A stretch of 64,000 nucleotides of DNA from Dendrophyllia cribrosa (GCA_024195265.1 JAJLRJ010000015.1:625470-689469); one strand, 5' to 3'; shown: positions 9,511-22,034, counted from the first letter of the stretch. Numbers and translations are program-made. Notes: a model not told the origin generated them from the sequence alone.

Positions 9511-11790
9511 ATTAACCACCGAAACTCCGCTGGAGCGAGAACGGCGACTTGAAATTCAGCGCGGCATCGATTACAAAGACTTCGAACAGCCTAGGCACAC
9601 CGTTTGAGTTGGTTCAAACGCCTTAACCAAATGCTTCCATTAGAATTCTGAACGAAACCGATCAGAAGAGGCGACACCGACTGGAAGTGTTGGACAAAAT
9701 GATTCTGTTTATGGAGACGCAACGAGAGGCGGCAAGAATTACACGATCTGCTAAATACTCGTGACGAATATCTTTTATACGGTAGGCCAGGGTAAAGCAA
9801 ACACTGATTACAGAAAGGCTCAAAGAAGAAGAACGATTAAGAAATCTAGCTCAAATCACCGCACTTTAATCCGCTCTTTAATGCTCTTCAATTGAAACAG
9901 TGTTGAAACAACCTACATTTAAGCTTAAAGTCAAGTAAGCTTAAACTTATATAAGTTAAGCTTACAACACCTCCATAAATTAAGCTTATATTCTTTAATC
10001 TACCTTTGCAAAAAAAAAAAAAGATTTTAAGTAGCTAAACAACTAACAGGCAGATCATAAGAGGATATTTTTTCAATATAAAAAATTAGTATTCAAACAC
10101 TGGAAACTATTGTCTTTAATAGTACATGCTGTAAATTGATCATTATTGATATTCTCGCTAAGGTCACTAAGGATTAAATGACATGGAATGGTTGAAGAAA
10201 ACTAGTCTGATCTGATGGAAGCCAAAACTCTTTCCAGCACAGATATATAGTTCTACAAAATATATCTATGGTGCGTGTCAACATGTAATTTCTCTTTCAA
10301 GTATGATCAAAACTACAGATCACACGGGTGGAAATTTATATTTCACAGATATACAACATTTGCATAATGTAGCATTATTTGTGAATGAGCAGTGAGCAAA
10401 ATATACTTTGTATACGCTATCTTGAGTTTACGGCATTCCTTGCAAAATAGTTCAATAAGAAATAATATTCAAATGGTTTAGTAAGGAGAATTTCTGTCTA
10501 ATATTTTGATTTTGTAAGGAAAAAACAAGTTTCTGTTAGCAATCGTGACCAGCTAATGTGTAACAACTGTATAGATAAACACATGACACATCAACATTAC
10601 TTCTTCACATTTATTATTGGAATGGTGATCAGTGTCTTAAATCTCCTCACAATATCAGTGTACGAACAAGTATATAGATTATGCAAATTAAGAACCTGAT
10701 CACCTTTAACATGAGTTGTCTGTGGAAATTGAATACAAATTCACTGTAGTTATATGACTATGTGAACTGTATTGACACCAGTAAGGAGAATGTACATCTA
10801 CAAATTAATTTTGATTTTGAGATTTTTAAAGGGGTTAACTTGTCATGAAGGCCTAAGTCCTGGTCTTAACCTACGAATTCTCCATCCTGGTCTCTATACA
10901 TTGCTTATGATATTTGCAAAGAATCTGTTGCTTCATCTTGAATATTCATGTTTAACTTTTGTAATCAATTTCGTAATTCTCATGACCTGTATCCAAAATA
11001 TAGTATTAACTCCTGCAATCTCAACCATTCAAGCGAATAGTGAATTGGATTAGCAATTATTTGATACACAGTATATAGAACAACAGCTACAGCAGGATGT
11101 AAAGGGAACAGGTTAATTTTGGGAGATAGCACTCGCAACCTTCAAAAAGGAAATTTAATCAAGACAGCAGGAGTTACCTGTATTCCTGATAAACAAACTC
11201 TCACCCAATAAAAATAAACAGAACACCATCTCCACTGCATATTGTCCTGGAGCCATGTCCACAACAATACTATACATCCACTTTCAGACCAATTTTCTTT
11301 CTGACAAAAATTAATGAACATAGGTTGGGGGGGGGGGGGGCTAGGATCTTTTGATACCCAGTCCCAAAGCAGTTACAGTGATCCACAGCTCAAAACCCAA
11401 AACTGACCAGTACCAGTTCCCATTTATTATAATTTAGGAAGACAGGGCACTAAGTACGAGTTAAATCGAAGCGACTGGGAACGGGAATGTCTCAACTTTA
11501 AATTTCGGGGGCCATTGCCGGCATGCAACCTCGGGCATACAACCCAACCTCTCCAGTCAATTCAGAAATTCCATCTGTCCCACATCGCTAAAATTTTGCA
11601 GTGCATCCTCCCCCGAGCTTCGCGAGGTTCTGCGAGACACGTATTTCTAGTTATAAAATGAATAAGAAAATAAAACTAGAAGTTAAAGCCTGTTTAAAAC
11701 TCTAGTTTTAAACTCCCGGATGGTGCTCTGCCTCTGGGAATGGCGCACTAAGTTTTCGGGAGACGGGCCTGTGCGCCACTCCAAGGATAT
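9511..11790. other. Intergenic, AT-rich, no supported gene
   Basis: The stretch follows the inner end of the left large element. A short coding-looking frame around 9640-9768 (RRHRLEVLDKM, ETQREAARITRSAK) might be an exon remnant. Around 9915-9990 there are several TAAGCTTA palindromes. A poly-G run lies at 11328-11340. Otherwise I see only short, low-complexity frames. Confidence 0.4.
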
Positions 11791-11796
11791 ATTTCA

Positions 11797-12183
11797 TAGA
11801 ACGCTCCCTTTATAAATAGTGACGGGCCTATCTTTTAGGGTTGCGTCTAAATGCTATAGCTCAGAAGGAGGTCGGACACCTTGTTGAGACTTACATAGCA
11901 GACTAATGGTTAGCTTTCAGTTAGGGTTAGGGTCAGCAGTTCATATAGTTAAATTTAGGCCTCAACAACCTGAGCAGCTTGCTGGTACTCTGGTAGTGTA
12001 GGCTATGTTAGCCTCAGCCTAGCTGAGGTCACAGGTTCAGTCCTGAGTGGGGATTTTAGATTTTCTTTTTTACACTTAAAAATGTATTGAAAATAAAATT
12101 CTAAGTGTCGACATTACGTTATATATTCTCAATAAGGTGTCCGACTCCATCTTTTAGAGAACGTTGCCTTTATAAATAGAGAC
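11797..12183. repeat. Segment bounded by a 25-bp direct repeat and an internal inverted repeat
   Basis: A motif of the form GAACG-T-CCTTTATAAATAG-GACG occurs at about 11797 and again at about 12158 in the same direction. Between them, GTCGGACACCTT (about 11868) is matched in reverse complement by AAGGTGTCCGAC (about 12134). The interior has a short TTAGGG-like pair at 11920-11935 and a B-box-like GGTTCAGTCC near 12034. It may be an inserted short element with a long target duplication, but the class is unknown. Confidence 0.35.
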
Positions 12184-12314
12184 GATTGGGGGGTGGGGGA
12201 GGACCCAAAAAGAATTCGTGCAAAGGAAAAGAACAAGCCAAATAAAAGATTGCGGTCATTATTATGGAAGATTGAAAGGTTCATGACAGGCCTACAAAGA
12301 CTTCCCTATGTGGT

Positions 12315-12500
12315 TTTGCGGTTAAAGTAAAAAAAGTAAAGTCGCACACGAGCCGATGGCCCACACGGCCGGAGCTTAACCCGGTTTCTGTAGCATGAAG
12401 CGACTAGGAATATTGCTACTCCCCCCTGGATGGGATGCTAGTCCATCGCAGGGTTACCCCCAGCATTTTGTCGCCGGTACCCATTTATACACCTGGGTTT
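12315..12500 (+). repeat. Dispersed SINE-like repeat fragment
   Basis: The text includes CTGGATGGGATGCTAGTCC, CGCAGGGTTACCCCCAGCA and GGTACCCATTTATACACC. I associate these with a dispersed repeat common in marine invertebrate genomes. The assignment is from memory and the ends are not defined here. Confidence 0.35.
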
Positions 12501-12524
12501 TGCGGTTGCGATGCATTTATATTA

Positions 12525-12933
12525 GAGAGTTTTAGATCCGAGTTTACCGCTAACCTCTAACCGCGGTTTGACGTTAGAAGTTTGTCGTTTGCCGTTAGCT
12601 CATTTCTCGATTTAGATCCCAGGGCCGTTTGGACGATGCGAAACAATGAATGGCACCTGTTTTCAAGGTGCAATATTATCTATCAAATTTAGCATTTGGC
12701 CCGAATTTCTGCCTCTGTTAATAGATAAAGACTTGTTCAATAAGATTTTGGTATCATTTGACGTGGAATAAAACAAGAAATATACACTAAACGCTTTCAG
12801 GTAAATGACAAACGTGAAAACTTACCTCCTCACGTTGAAAACGCACGTTGTAAACCTCAAACGTGACGCGAAAGACTTGTCACGTGACCTCCAGTGGTTA
12901 GAGGTTAGCGGTAAACCCGGATCTAAAACTCTC
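12525..12933. mobile_element. MITE with TA target duplication
   Basis: The element begins GAGAGTTTTAGATCC and ends with the reverse complement GGATCTAAAACTCTC; the inverted repeats continue inward through a GTTTACCGCTAACCTCTAACC-like segment. TA lies directly outside on both sides (12523-12524, 12934-12935). At 409 bases without a gene it fits a non-autonomous Tc1/mariner-like element. Confidence 0.7.
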
Positions 12934-13170
12934 TAATGGCTCTAACGAGTGGTGTTTGGTAAGTTTTCTCTAATGGCTGGTTTTGAATTAAACTCCATTT
13001 TTGCATCAGTATTTGTTTAAGGTTTTTCACTCCTGGGTGAAATGTTGTGACGAAAGGCATTATTTTCTTGTTAGTCTTTTTCTTGGAGCAAGAAGTTTAT
13101 TGACCCCCTCCGTTCTCCTTCACAACAAAAGCATGTATAATAAACGACAGACTGTTTTATGGGTGCGTTT

Positions 13171-14497
13171 TTACCAATTGTCAAAAAGATGCACATAAGA
13201 AGTAACTTCAAGCTGTTCTCTGTCTGCTGGTTTTGATAGGACACAGCTTATATGCCAGCTCATCCCGCGCTTGCCAAACCATTCCGATTGTTTCTCGCGG
13301 TATTTTATGTGTGTAAACTTCATGGCCCAATCCATCACTACGAGAATGGTGTCGCTCTGAAGGCAATTAACGGCATCCGTTTTCGCGCGATCTTGATTCT
13401 CTGCCCTTAAGATGTGGGCCTTCCACTGGAGAACCATGTCCTGTGCTTGAGCAGCATCGTACAACAGGTCTTCTTGCTGGTCGCTGCTGTACAATTGGAC
13501 ATCTTGTGAACCTCTAACCTCAGACAAAATAGAGCTCAGTGTGTTCCGAAGACTGTCGCAGCTTTTACACTGCTCCGCATGATCATGAGTACAGGAGGTC
13601 TTGAACTCTTCGCACTGCGTATCGCTAAGTGCGTGTTCTCTGCAGTGTTCAGCACACAGATTGTCGCTATCTTCACGACAGTGCGCACGGTAGCTCGTTT
13701 TTAAGTAGCGCTTTGCTTCCTTTAGATTATCCCAAGATTCCTCGCACCATTCATGGCGCGCACCACACTGCTCCAAGTCATCCACTATCTTTTTGAGGGT
13801 GTCAAAGCCTTCTACCCCACTTGATGCCGTGTTATCTAAGCCCTGGAGTGACTTGCGCTGTGATGCCTCACGCACTTTCAATATTCTGTACAAGGTAGAC
13901 CTGCCTAAAGGCTGATATTCTTCTTCTTGGCACCACTGATGGTATTGCTCAATCATTGTTGAACGCCCTACAGTTCTGACCACGTTAGGCATAACCATCT
14001 GTTGACCTGAGTCCAGCTTAACTGTTCTCGTTCCAAAAGAAACATCTTGATAAAAATAAGGCTGGTCAACAAAATACAAAAAATGTTCAAGTTTAGACGT
14101 ATCAATGCGTACTCTGTGGTGAGGAATTTTCTCAACTTCGAGCCCAACGCCCACAGTTTTGGCATGTGTTCTTGCATTTTTTATTTGGCGGTCGCTGAGC
14201 TTTTCAAAGGGCGCGTGTATTGCCTTCAGTTCGCTTGACGTATAGCGCAAGGCATATATGCTTAGGATCTGTGTGTTTTAGACTCTTGGTTGGCGCTTGC
14301 CTGTAGGCTGACGTCAGTGCCTCGACTTCTTTATCTGATCTGGACGCGCGCTTTATGTACGATTTCAGCAACTCGTCGCTAGAACTTGGCGCGATCACTT
14401 TACACACAGCCCGACAGGCTTCGTCCACCTTCTCTTCGCACATCTGCTTTTCTCTCTCTGTCGCAGTGCCCCAGTCTACCTTCAGCCTAAAGGTCAA
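13171..14497 (-). pseudogene. Truncated transposase-like gene (first Asp block present, rest missing)
   Basis: The main open frame is 13171-14250 (359 codons). A coding-looking upstream frame at 14204-14497 (EREKQMCEEKVDEACRAVCK) overlaps it in another frame. The protein has a Cys/His-rich middle (CREDSDNLCAEHCREH, CKSCDSLRNTL) and near its end TILVVMDWAMKF followed by KQSEWFGKRGMSWH. I take this for the first Asp strand of an RNase-H-fold transposase repeated in cnidarian genomes. The frame stops soon after, and I find no second or third acidic block downstream on this strand, so it is 3'-truncated. The family name is unknown to me. Confidence 0.45.
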
Positions 14498-14764
14498 CGG
14501 CTCTAACGTTTTGATATCGGACAGTTCAGCGATTTACGCCATTGCAGTATTATACACCTCAAATGTGTGGTCTGGAAAAGTCTGCATGTCCTCGTCTGTG
14601 CTGTCATCGTCCACTGACTCTTTGCAACACTGTCCAGGTGTCCAAGGAAAGTCACTAAGTGGTGTGGAAGCAGTTGGGGTGTTTGGTGGGATCTCTCCGC
14701 CAAGGCCTTTTCTTTGCTGTTCCTGTAAGAGACACAAGAAGGCATTACCCCATGACAATGATGG

Positions 14765-15038
14765 CAGGGGCGGATCCAGGGATTTCTGAAAAGGGGTGGG
14801 GGGGGGGGGGGGGGTCCGGGTGCATGCCTCCCTGGAAATTTTTTTAGATTTTACCCTCTGAAACGCCATTTTTAGCATTAGCGCTTGTTAAGTCAAAAAA
14901 TTAACAATCAGTCAATTGGTGGAAGTGAAACAACTACGTATAAAACAATTTTATTCTATTATTTTTATTAACCACAAGGGAGACACAGGTCTGATAGGGG
15001 GTCCGGACCCCCCGACCCTCCCCCTGGATCCGCCACTG
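14765..15038. mobile_element. hAT-like MITE with poly-G tract
   Basis: The ends are CAGGGGCGGATCCAGGG and CCCTGGATCCGCCACTG, an imperfect terminal inverted repeat. GATGG flanks both sides (14760-14764 and 15039-15043). The CAG-N-GG start resembles hAT elements, although these normally duplicate eight bases. The left part holds a G-run around 14798-14815. It sits upstream of, and may interrupt, the transposase-like gene on -. Confidence 0.55.
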
Positions 15039-15787
15039 GATGGAAAAGCGATTGGCTAGAGAGCTATCTGCTAAAGGGAAGCTAGGATGATTTTCTTGCG
15101 AAAACTCTAAGTTATAGAATTTAGTAGCATAAATTCACGTTTCTTTATACACACAAAGAGGCAGATCTCATTCAATCACTCCCGAGGGCCACACCCACAA
15201 ATTGTTACTAGTGGGCAATTCATATCGATAATAAAGCGGATTGTGCCATTAAAAAAAAAGCAAAGGAAAATAAAAGCTTCCACATTTTGGTTTGCAAGTT
15301 TGAACGCAATGCTGTTTGGAACAACAATATAAAAAGTGATCGGGGAGTGGTTCGACCATATTTCTTTTACGTTTTTGGAAACAAATACTCCTTTGTATTG
15401 TTACCAACCAATAAGTTTCTCTAATGGTCCGTCCCCTAGGGTGTTTTTCAGAATACTCAGAGAGTGCGCGGAACAAGGCATGTCGCCTTCTTATTACAAC
15501 GCAAACAGGGCTAAGTTAGCCAATCCCGAACGAACGTTCTCACGATCTTATCTTGCGCGAACAGAATTGTGTTCGAACTATGACAAGAACTGAGGATAAC
15601 TGGTTTAGCGCATTTTGCTGTAAAAACAAGTATATTTATATTAAAGATACCTAGTCAGTAGCACTGTATCATCTTCATCACGTGGTCCCCTGTAGCCACT
15701 GCCAATCACTCTGGACCCTTTTGCTGTGCGCCTTTCTACAGCTACAACAGATCGCTACGAAAATCATACATAAGGTTATTTATAATA

Positions 15788-16246
15788 CAGTAAAAACCTA
15801 GTGGATTAAGAACTTACAGCCTGAAATTTGCATTTAGACATCCATTTTGTAAGAACCTATTCAGCCTGAAATTTGGAAAAGGTTGTTATTTGGTAGGCAA
15901 GTAATAATTATAGCCCTGTAATTGTACCTGATTTTTATAGAGTGCAGACATTAGACTCATGAAATACAACTTAATATTTTAAAAAGTTATATTTACTGCT
16001 GTTTTTATTTTATTTTTTAATATTACTGTTTAGTAGTGTTTCATAAATGTAATGTCTGAAATCTAGTAACTTTTACACCACACCTATGTTATACATCTAT
16101 TTCAAATTTCATGACCTGCACCTGTCTTTGAAAAAATAAGAACCTCTTTAAGAAACTAAACAGGCTTATTTCTTATGCATCAAATATATAAGAACCTATT
16201 CAGCCTGACCTGGAAATTGTAGGTTCTTATACGTGGGATTTTACTG
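15788..16246. mobile_element. MITE with TA target duplication and internal AAGAACCT repeats
   Basis: The left end CAGTAAAAACCTAGTGG and the right end GGGATTTTACTG form an inverted repeat with TA on both sides (15786-15787 and 16247-16248). AAGAACCTATTCAGCCTG occurs at about 15851 and 16190, and a related copy lies at about 15808. It fits a non-autonomous Tc1/mariner-type element located in or beside the minus-strand gene. Confidence 0.6.
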
Positions 16247-16249
16247 TAC

Positions 16250-16683
16250 CTGCCATTATAAGTCTCAATTGTTTCAAATAAAGGGTAATATATAAAATAG
16301 GTAAATACGGAACAAGAACAGCAAACACTTCCATCACTTCCCTTGACACTTTCAAAGTAAATGCCCGATTTGCACTCTCCCTTGTGGTCAGGGTACTTGC
16401 ATGAGCTTAACTTTGTCTGATTTCCCCAGTACTGCCCGAGATACGCACGGTGCTTCGGACAAACAAACATCTCTTTTCTCTGCGCTTCGGTTGTATAAAA
16501 CAAACCTGAACGCACCAAAATCAACTCTCCCTCCGTAATCCGCTCTCGACTCAAATGACATCGGGATAAATGTTGACTTATATCGTTCCTACATTGATCT
16601 AAGCTCACAAGCTCAGCTATACCTCGAAATTCTCCACAGTCTTCAGATTCCCGTGTTTTTAGAAAACAAGTCGTTTCCACCAC
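16250..16683 (-). CDS. Cys/His-rich exon, probable N-terminal exon of the truncated transposase-like gene
   Basis: The open frame begins at 16683 and reads CRNDISQHLSRCHLS, then EMFVCPKHRAYLGQYWG and CKYPDHKGEC. The spaced Cys and His pairs suggest one or two zinc-binding sites. The frame runs into the neighbouring MITE below 16247, so the true exon must end before that; a clear donor is not visible. Direction and spacing fit an upstream exon of the gene at 13171-14497, but the link is an inference. Confidence 0.4.
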
Positions 16684-16699
16684 TTTGGCGAGGATTTGC

Positions 16700-17790
16700 G
16701 TGACAACGAGCTAATTTGCATAATGGTAAATGAATGAGTTTTAAAATTTGCTATAAATCGTTTTAGTGTAATACATTTGTTTTTTCTATTATGATAATAT
16801 TATACTTGTTCAAATGGAAAGTGGCTTAGAATAATGATTCATTTACTTGCGCTGCACCAGAGTGGTTTCTGAGTGTTTCCATGACCTTTGCTCTATGAAC
16901 CTAAAATATTTTGCCTTTATGATTTTGAAATAAAATTACCAAAAGTTTTATTTGAAGGTTTTGAGAAAACATTTTAAGCAAACTTTAGAGCTGTGAATAT
17001 TTTTTCGGTCAAGCGACAGAAGCGTGTGATCGATCAAGTACAGATTATACTCATTATACAGCGTTACTACCGTGATGGCCAAATTAAGCCTCTCGCTGCT
17101 CCGTGTGCAGATTTGACTTTAGAACCTCTTCAAACGAGGTAAGACCTTGATCTTGATATAAATTTTATATCAAATTTTTGTCCCACAATTGAGATTTTAG
17201 CTCTCGAATCTGAGCATGTTTCTTGGCAGTCGCGTGACCTGTTCGGAGTGGTGTCTTTCGGGACTTACAGATTGTCAACAAATTATCAAAAGTCTCGATA
17301 TTTTGCTCATTCCTCAATGAAAGGCAATACAAATAGCTGGTGTGAAAGACATTTTATGATTCTTTTTTTGATCTGGCGCGACCCTCAAAAACGACAAATT
17401 TTGGTCTTAAAATCGGACTCTGGGGGAGACGGATTGGCCCGGACGTGTAGAAAAGCGAAAGTATATTATTTGCAAAAAAAGAAAATCATTTTTATTACTT
17501 ATATACCAGACCCTTTTAGTGCACAAAGTTCAAAGGGAAATTTTTTTCTGACGCGAAATCGACCGGACCGGTCTTAGCGGGGTGGCTACAAGGCCTTGGC
17601 GAAACCACTATCAGATCCTAAATACGGTGTTGCCATGAAAACCATCACTAGTGTTGAGAAAGATCGCGAAGTGATTCCGCGACTTACCATAGAAAGGGGT
17701 GCTTGGGTGAAGAAAAAGGAATGGAAAGGGAAAAGAAAAGGGACCTCATGAGGCTTGAAAGAAACCACCCCGAACATACGGAAGATAAGC
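16700..17790. other. Intergenic, no supported gene
   Basis: The sequence is AT-rich with scattered short frames on both strands. The frame at 17248-17577 has no recognisable domain and looks like chance. Confidence 0.35.
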
Positions 17791-17813
17791 CGAAGATGCT
17801 TTAATACGCCACA

Positions 17814-18281
17814 TTGAAAGATAAGGATTCTGTTACTTTTTGTGGAGCTCATCAACTGTATATTAGTGCTCTTAGTCACCCTGGAGGGACGAAACAGGGA
17901 AGGGGCGAGTCATCAGGGAAATTTGCGTCCAAGCCACTTGAAGAACTATCTTGGCGTGGATTATTAAAACGGGTATTTGAAGATCTTCAAGAAGTTAATT
18001 GCCCATGTGGCAAAAGGAACGACTTCCCTTCTGCGGATGCTTTAATACGCCACATTGAAAGATTCCACTCCAAAGATAAGGATTCTGTTACTTTTTGTGC
18101 ACAAATTACTTTGGATCCATCTACAAGTTCGCATCGCTCAGTTGTGACAGAGTTAGAAAGAAAATATGGCAAAGGAACAGTCTCCAAAGAATTTTGCCCA
18201 AACTGCGGGAGACAGTTTCAATGTCGAACACAAGGCGTCTTCGAGATTTCAGGTCTACTCCAACGATATGGTTCTTTGTGA
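17814..18281 (+). CDS. Zinc-finger-like open frame with an internal partial duplication
   Basis: The frame contains NCPCGKRNDFPSADALIRH followed by IERFH, a possible C2H2-type finger, and later CPNCGRQF. A segment including GATGCTTTAATACGCCACAT occurs twice (17795-17844 and 18036-18099), the first copy lacking 14 bases, so the start of the frame lies inside duplicated DNA. There is no clear ATG context or splice site. It could be an exon remnant of a transposon gene. Confidence 0.35.
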   Translation: MKDKDSVTFCGAHQLYISALSHPGGTKQGRGESSGKFASKPLEELSWRGLLKRVFEDLQEVNCPCGKRNDFPSADALIRHIERFHSKDKDSVTFCAQITLDPSTSSHRSVVTELERKYGKGTVSKEFCPNCGRQFQCRTQGVFEISGLLQRYGSL

Positions 18282-18299
18282 CGAATGTGACATGAGCCA

Positions 18300-19069
18300 A
18301 GGGTTAACAGCATCAAATATAGGAGGATAAAACAATTTCCTTTATCGTTTTTAAATTTTCATGCAGATTATTCCAAACAGAAGAGCAAGAGAAGTTTATA
18401 ATGAGTTCTAAACTAACTAATAGTAAAAGCAAAGAACAGCACATTAGCTTTTCTGGTTACATCCACATTGCTGACGAGTCAAGGCTTAATCAATCCGAAT
18501 AAAGAGCGACTTTTTGAAACATTTGACTATGAAATTCTGCGATAAAAGACTACTGAACGTCAAAGTGACATTCAACCAACATTGAAACGACATCGGTTTC
18601 AATAATTCTTAAAATGCATTTAAGTAGTTTTTTTATCGCAGATTTTTATTGTCAAATGTAACTATCAATCAAGGCAGGAATAGGGGATTTTGAATTCTCC
18701 ATTGTATAGTACTTGAGTTGGTCTTGTTCTTTTTTCCCCTTAGAATAGCTGATTATATAATGTACATATATAGAATAAACTCGTTTTATTTCAGACTGTC
18801 GAACTCCATTTCACGGACCCAGCTAAGTGCGAACACCTCTTGTGTTCCGCATTCATCTTTTGTCACGTGCTGACATATATTCGTTATATCAGGAGGAGTC
18901 TGGGTTTTGGTCGAGGGTCGAGTGTCGAGGGTACAAAGGGTAACATGTCGAGGGTCGTAAAATCTTTTCATAGAATAAAAAAAAAGAAAAAAGTAAATAA
19001 CAGGTGTCTACATAATTTTGCAGTGTTTTTATTTTTTTGCAGTGGAATTTACCAGCATAATAATCTTAA
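18300..19069. other. Intergenic, no supported gene
   Basis: AT-rich sequence with A-rich runs near 18978-18995. No open frame here has a recognisable domain. Confidence 0.3.
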
Positions 19070-19925
19070 ACAGCGCCTTTTGTCCTTATTAACCGTAAAG
19101 AGTGATACTTTGTAGTTATTAATCGTGAAACAATGTTAGTTACAGTTAATAATCGTAAAATTCCAGATTAATAACTATGTTTGGCAGACGTTTACAGTTA
19201 ATAATCGTGTAATGCGCGAATATTAACTGTGTCTGACAGACATTTACAGTTATTAATCGTGAGTTGCCCATTTTCACGGACAAGATAACTCGAAAGCAAA
19301 TTTAACTTGACATCCGCCATTACAAAAAAAGGAAACTAACGTAAAGTCTACTTTCCACAGGGCTGGTTATACCGTTAATATTCCACAACCGAATTGTTCA
19401 GGGGTCAAAAATTCTATTGAACTTGACTTCTATTCGATTTAATTTATTCGCGAACGATATTTTCCAGGTCTTCCTTTTCGACGAAGAACAACGCGAGTGT
19501 CGCCATTAAAAATAGAAGCGCGAGCGACGTGAAGCGTTTATCTCAGTCTATTTATTGTCTTGTTATTGGAAAAAACAAAGCGAGAGATCTCTTAATCGAT
19601 TTCCGAAATTAAAATTCGTTTGACCCGAAGAAGTAGAAAATTGCATTTGACAAGAATTGATTCTGTTGATTGCAATTCAACGTTGTGAAATCAACAACAC
19701 GGTGGAATACTTTCAGTGGGAAGATTCGCTCGCAGTCAAAATTAGCGGTGTTAACTTAAAAGATGATTTCGAAAAGTCTTACTTATCGGAAAGGCTTTTA
19801 TTCTTTAGGAAAGCTGATAACAAGATTTGTACTCCACAATCATCTCACAAACTAAATCGTAAAGACTGATAGTTTGCAGTTATTAATCGTGAAGTGCGTC
19901 ACTTGCGATTAATAACTATATATGG
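19070..19925. repeat. Cluster of AGTTATTAATCGT-type motifs in two groups
   Basis: Motifs of the form AGTTATTAATCGT or AGTTAATAATCGT, or their reverse complement, occur near 19113, 19147, 19170, 19197, 19247, 19878 and 19909. They form one group at 19070-19265 and a smaller one at 19858-19920. Such paired groups can be subterminal transposase-binding repeats of an element of about 850 bases, or clustered homeodomain-like sites. No terminal duplication was identified. Confidence 0.4.
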
Positions 19926-19929
19926 AAAA

Positions 19930-21228
19930 CATTTGAAGGCGCTTGAAAGGAAAGGACTTTCTACGAAAGCGGGTTAGCGGGACAAATTCATTAAACGCAC
20001 TTCCGGACTTCGGGATGAAACCCTAATTAAAAAAATATTTTTATGAAAAATTGTTTACAAGCGACTTTCAGATAAGCTTACTCATTTACGGCGCATAAGT
20101 TGAAATCTTTGAAAACTGTGAAATTGTACATCGTCTTACTATGCATCACCACAGGAAAACAAAACACATCACAGCCAGGAAAGCAGTTATAGTGTTTTGC
20201 GAAACAATACTTAACATGAGCGGTATAATTTGTTGTCATGAATGTAACTTGCTCATAAGGTTTATAAATATTTCCAGCGAAAAATTGATGATCTGAGAAC
20301 ACCGCGGTTCGATTATGCAAATTTAAGATCGCTCCGGCAAAATATTCGCGGCTTGAATATTTGCGGAGTTTATGCATCGTCTTCGCAAAAATAATCTTCC
20401 AGTTGAAAAATAAAATAATATATCGTTTTCTGAAGAACTTTTCCTGAAGAAAAAAAAATCTGTTTTAGTTGAAAGTGTTTTGCACGAAGAGGTTTGATGG
20501 TCTTTGATGCAAACGGTCTGGAAAAACATCGGGTGTACCCACGCAACCTAGCAGGCACGTAATTTTTCTTCCAGGCTCTACGAACCTGGTGAAACTTCAG
20601 TAAAAAGAATACTTATCAGGTTTATTAAACCTCTAAAATAGCGAAGCTAGGTCTTAAGCTTACAATTCGTTTTAAACGAAAGATCCTTTTCAACCTGTTC
20701 AATTTCTTACTAGTCCGCAGTGGATGTGCTGTGCATGCAGGATGCGAATCATTGTGGCATCTGTTTTAGCGTTTTTTTTTTTTCAGTTCAGCATATGAGA
20801 GGATTTTGTGTGGTTAAAGACTCATCCAGCTAGCCACACAGCCTGAAAAAACGATATTATATGGTCCACATTGCTCGTTTTCACGTACTAAATCACTGAT
20901 ACAAGAAATCCGGGTTTTAGCGGTAAATCGATATTTTTACGCGCATTATTTTCAGTCCACAATGTAGTTGAAGTTCGTTAGCGTTTTCATTTCAAGTTCC
21001 ACCAATAGTCCAACAGGTTAGCCCAGCGAAAGGATATTTTTTTCTCAGTCTTATGTAAACTTGCTCTGCAAAAAGCTTCAAGTAAGCTTATAGCACGTGT
21101 TCAGTCGTTGGCGGATTTCCATCCAAAAATTTGGAAACCCACTGAATTCAGAAGTGGTTGTAACCGTGGTAAAAATTACTTGATCCGAGAAATGAGTCCA
21201 ACTTGACATTTTTTTCTTTTTAAAGCAG
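19930..21228. other. Intergenic, no supported gene
   Basis: The open frames at 20078-20558 on - overlap each other in several frames, are Phe/Ser-rich and have no motif; I treat them as chance. The rest is AT-rich. Confidence 0.35.
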
Positions 21229-21230
21229 TA

Positions 21231-21417
21231 CATACACCTTATTCCAAAATGGCGGGCAATTTATTATTCTTTTATATGCATGTTAATTAGACCTCGTGGC
21301 CTCATTTTCACTTGAAAATTCTTTTGTATTTTGCACATGCTGACGAGGCCAAGAGGGCTAATTTACATGGATATAAAAGAATAATAAAATGGCCGCCATT
21401 TTGGAATAAGGTGTATG
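21231..21417. mobile_element. Short MITE with TA duplication
   Basis: The element starts CATACACCTTATTCCAAAAT and ends with the reverse complement ATTTTGGAATAAGGTGTATG, with TA outside both ends (21229-21230 and 21418-21419). It is 187 bases long and non-coding, and fits a Tc1/mariner-like MITE. Confidence 0.7.
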
Positions 21418-22034
21418 TACTCGATAAATAGTGAAATGATTTTCGGTAAGCGCCTCGCTCGTTTGATTAAGCGCGTCCATAGCTACCAATTGCAGAGCTT
21501 GCTGTCAAATTGTGTCCAATCACAGCCGAGCTGGCTGTCAAAATGTCTCCAATCTAGCAAAGGAGACTTTTGTCTGCGCATGCGTCAAATAGCGCCGAGC
21601 TATTTCGCTGAGCACGCGGGCCGGTCAATTTGACAACCAAAACTTTGAAAGAAAAGTATTCATAAACATGTTATCAGGAAGCGAAGTGAAACATATTACC
21701 GTGGAAAGCAACTCAAGGTGGAGACAGAAAAGCATATTTGACATCGCTGATGGTAATTTTGCGGTCGATGAAGGTCTTTCTCGTCGACGTGTTGACAGTT
21801 AAGATGGCGGTTTATCTGCAACAAATATTTGGCGAGGCCGTGCAGTGTAAATTCTTTTCTCTGTCTCTCGAGGAACTACTTCAGTCTTAATCAACGCCAA
21901 GATGAAGAGTATGTCTGTTGTGGTAAGTACAACACGTCTTTCATTCCTTGAGTTTGTAATTACGATTTTGTTGGCTTCAACTTGCACCCACCCAAATTCC
22001 GTGTTGCTGCATTCTCAATTTCACGCTGTCGTTC

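Noticed and set aside
11857..12045. tRNA-like A box (TAGCTCAGAAGG) and B box (GGTTCAGTCC)
   Set aside because: They are about 170 bases apart, too far for a tRNA, and no cloverleaf can be drawn; a SINE remains possible but unsupported.
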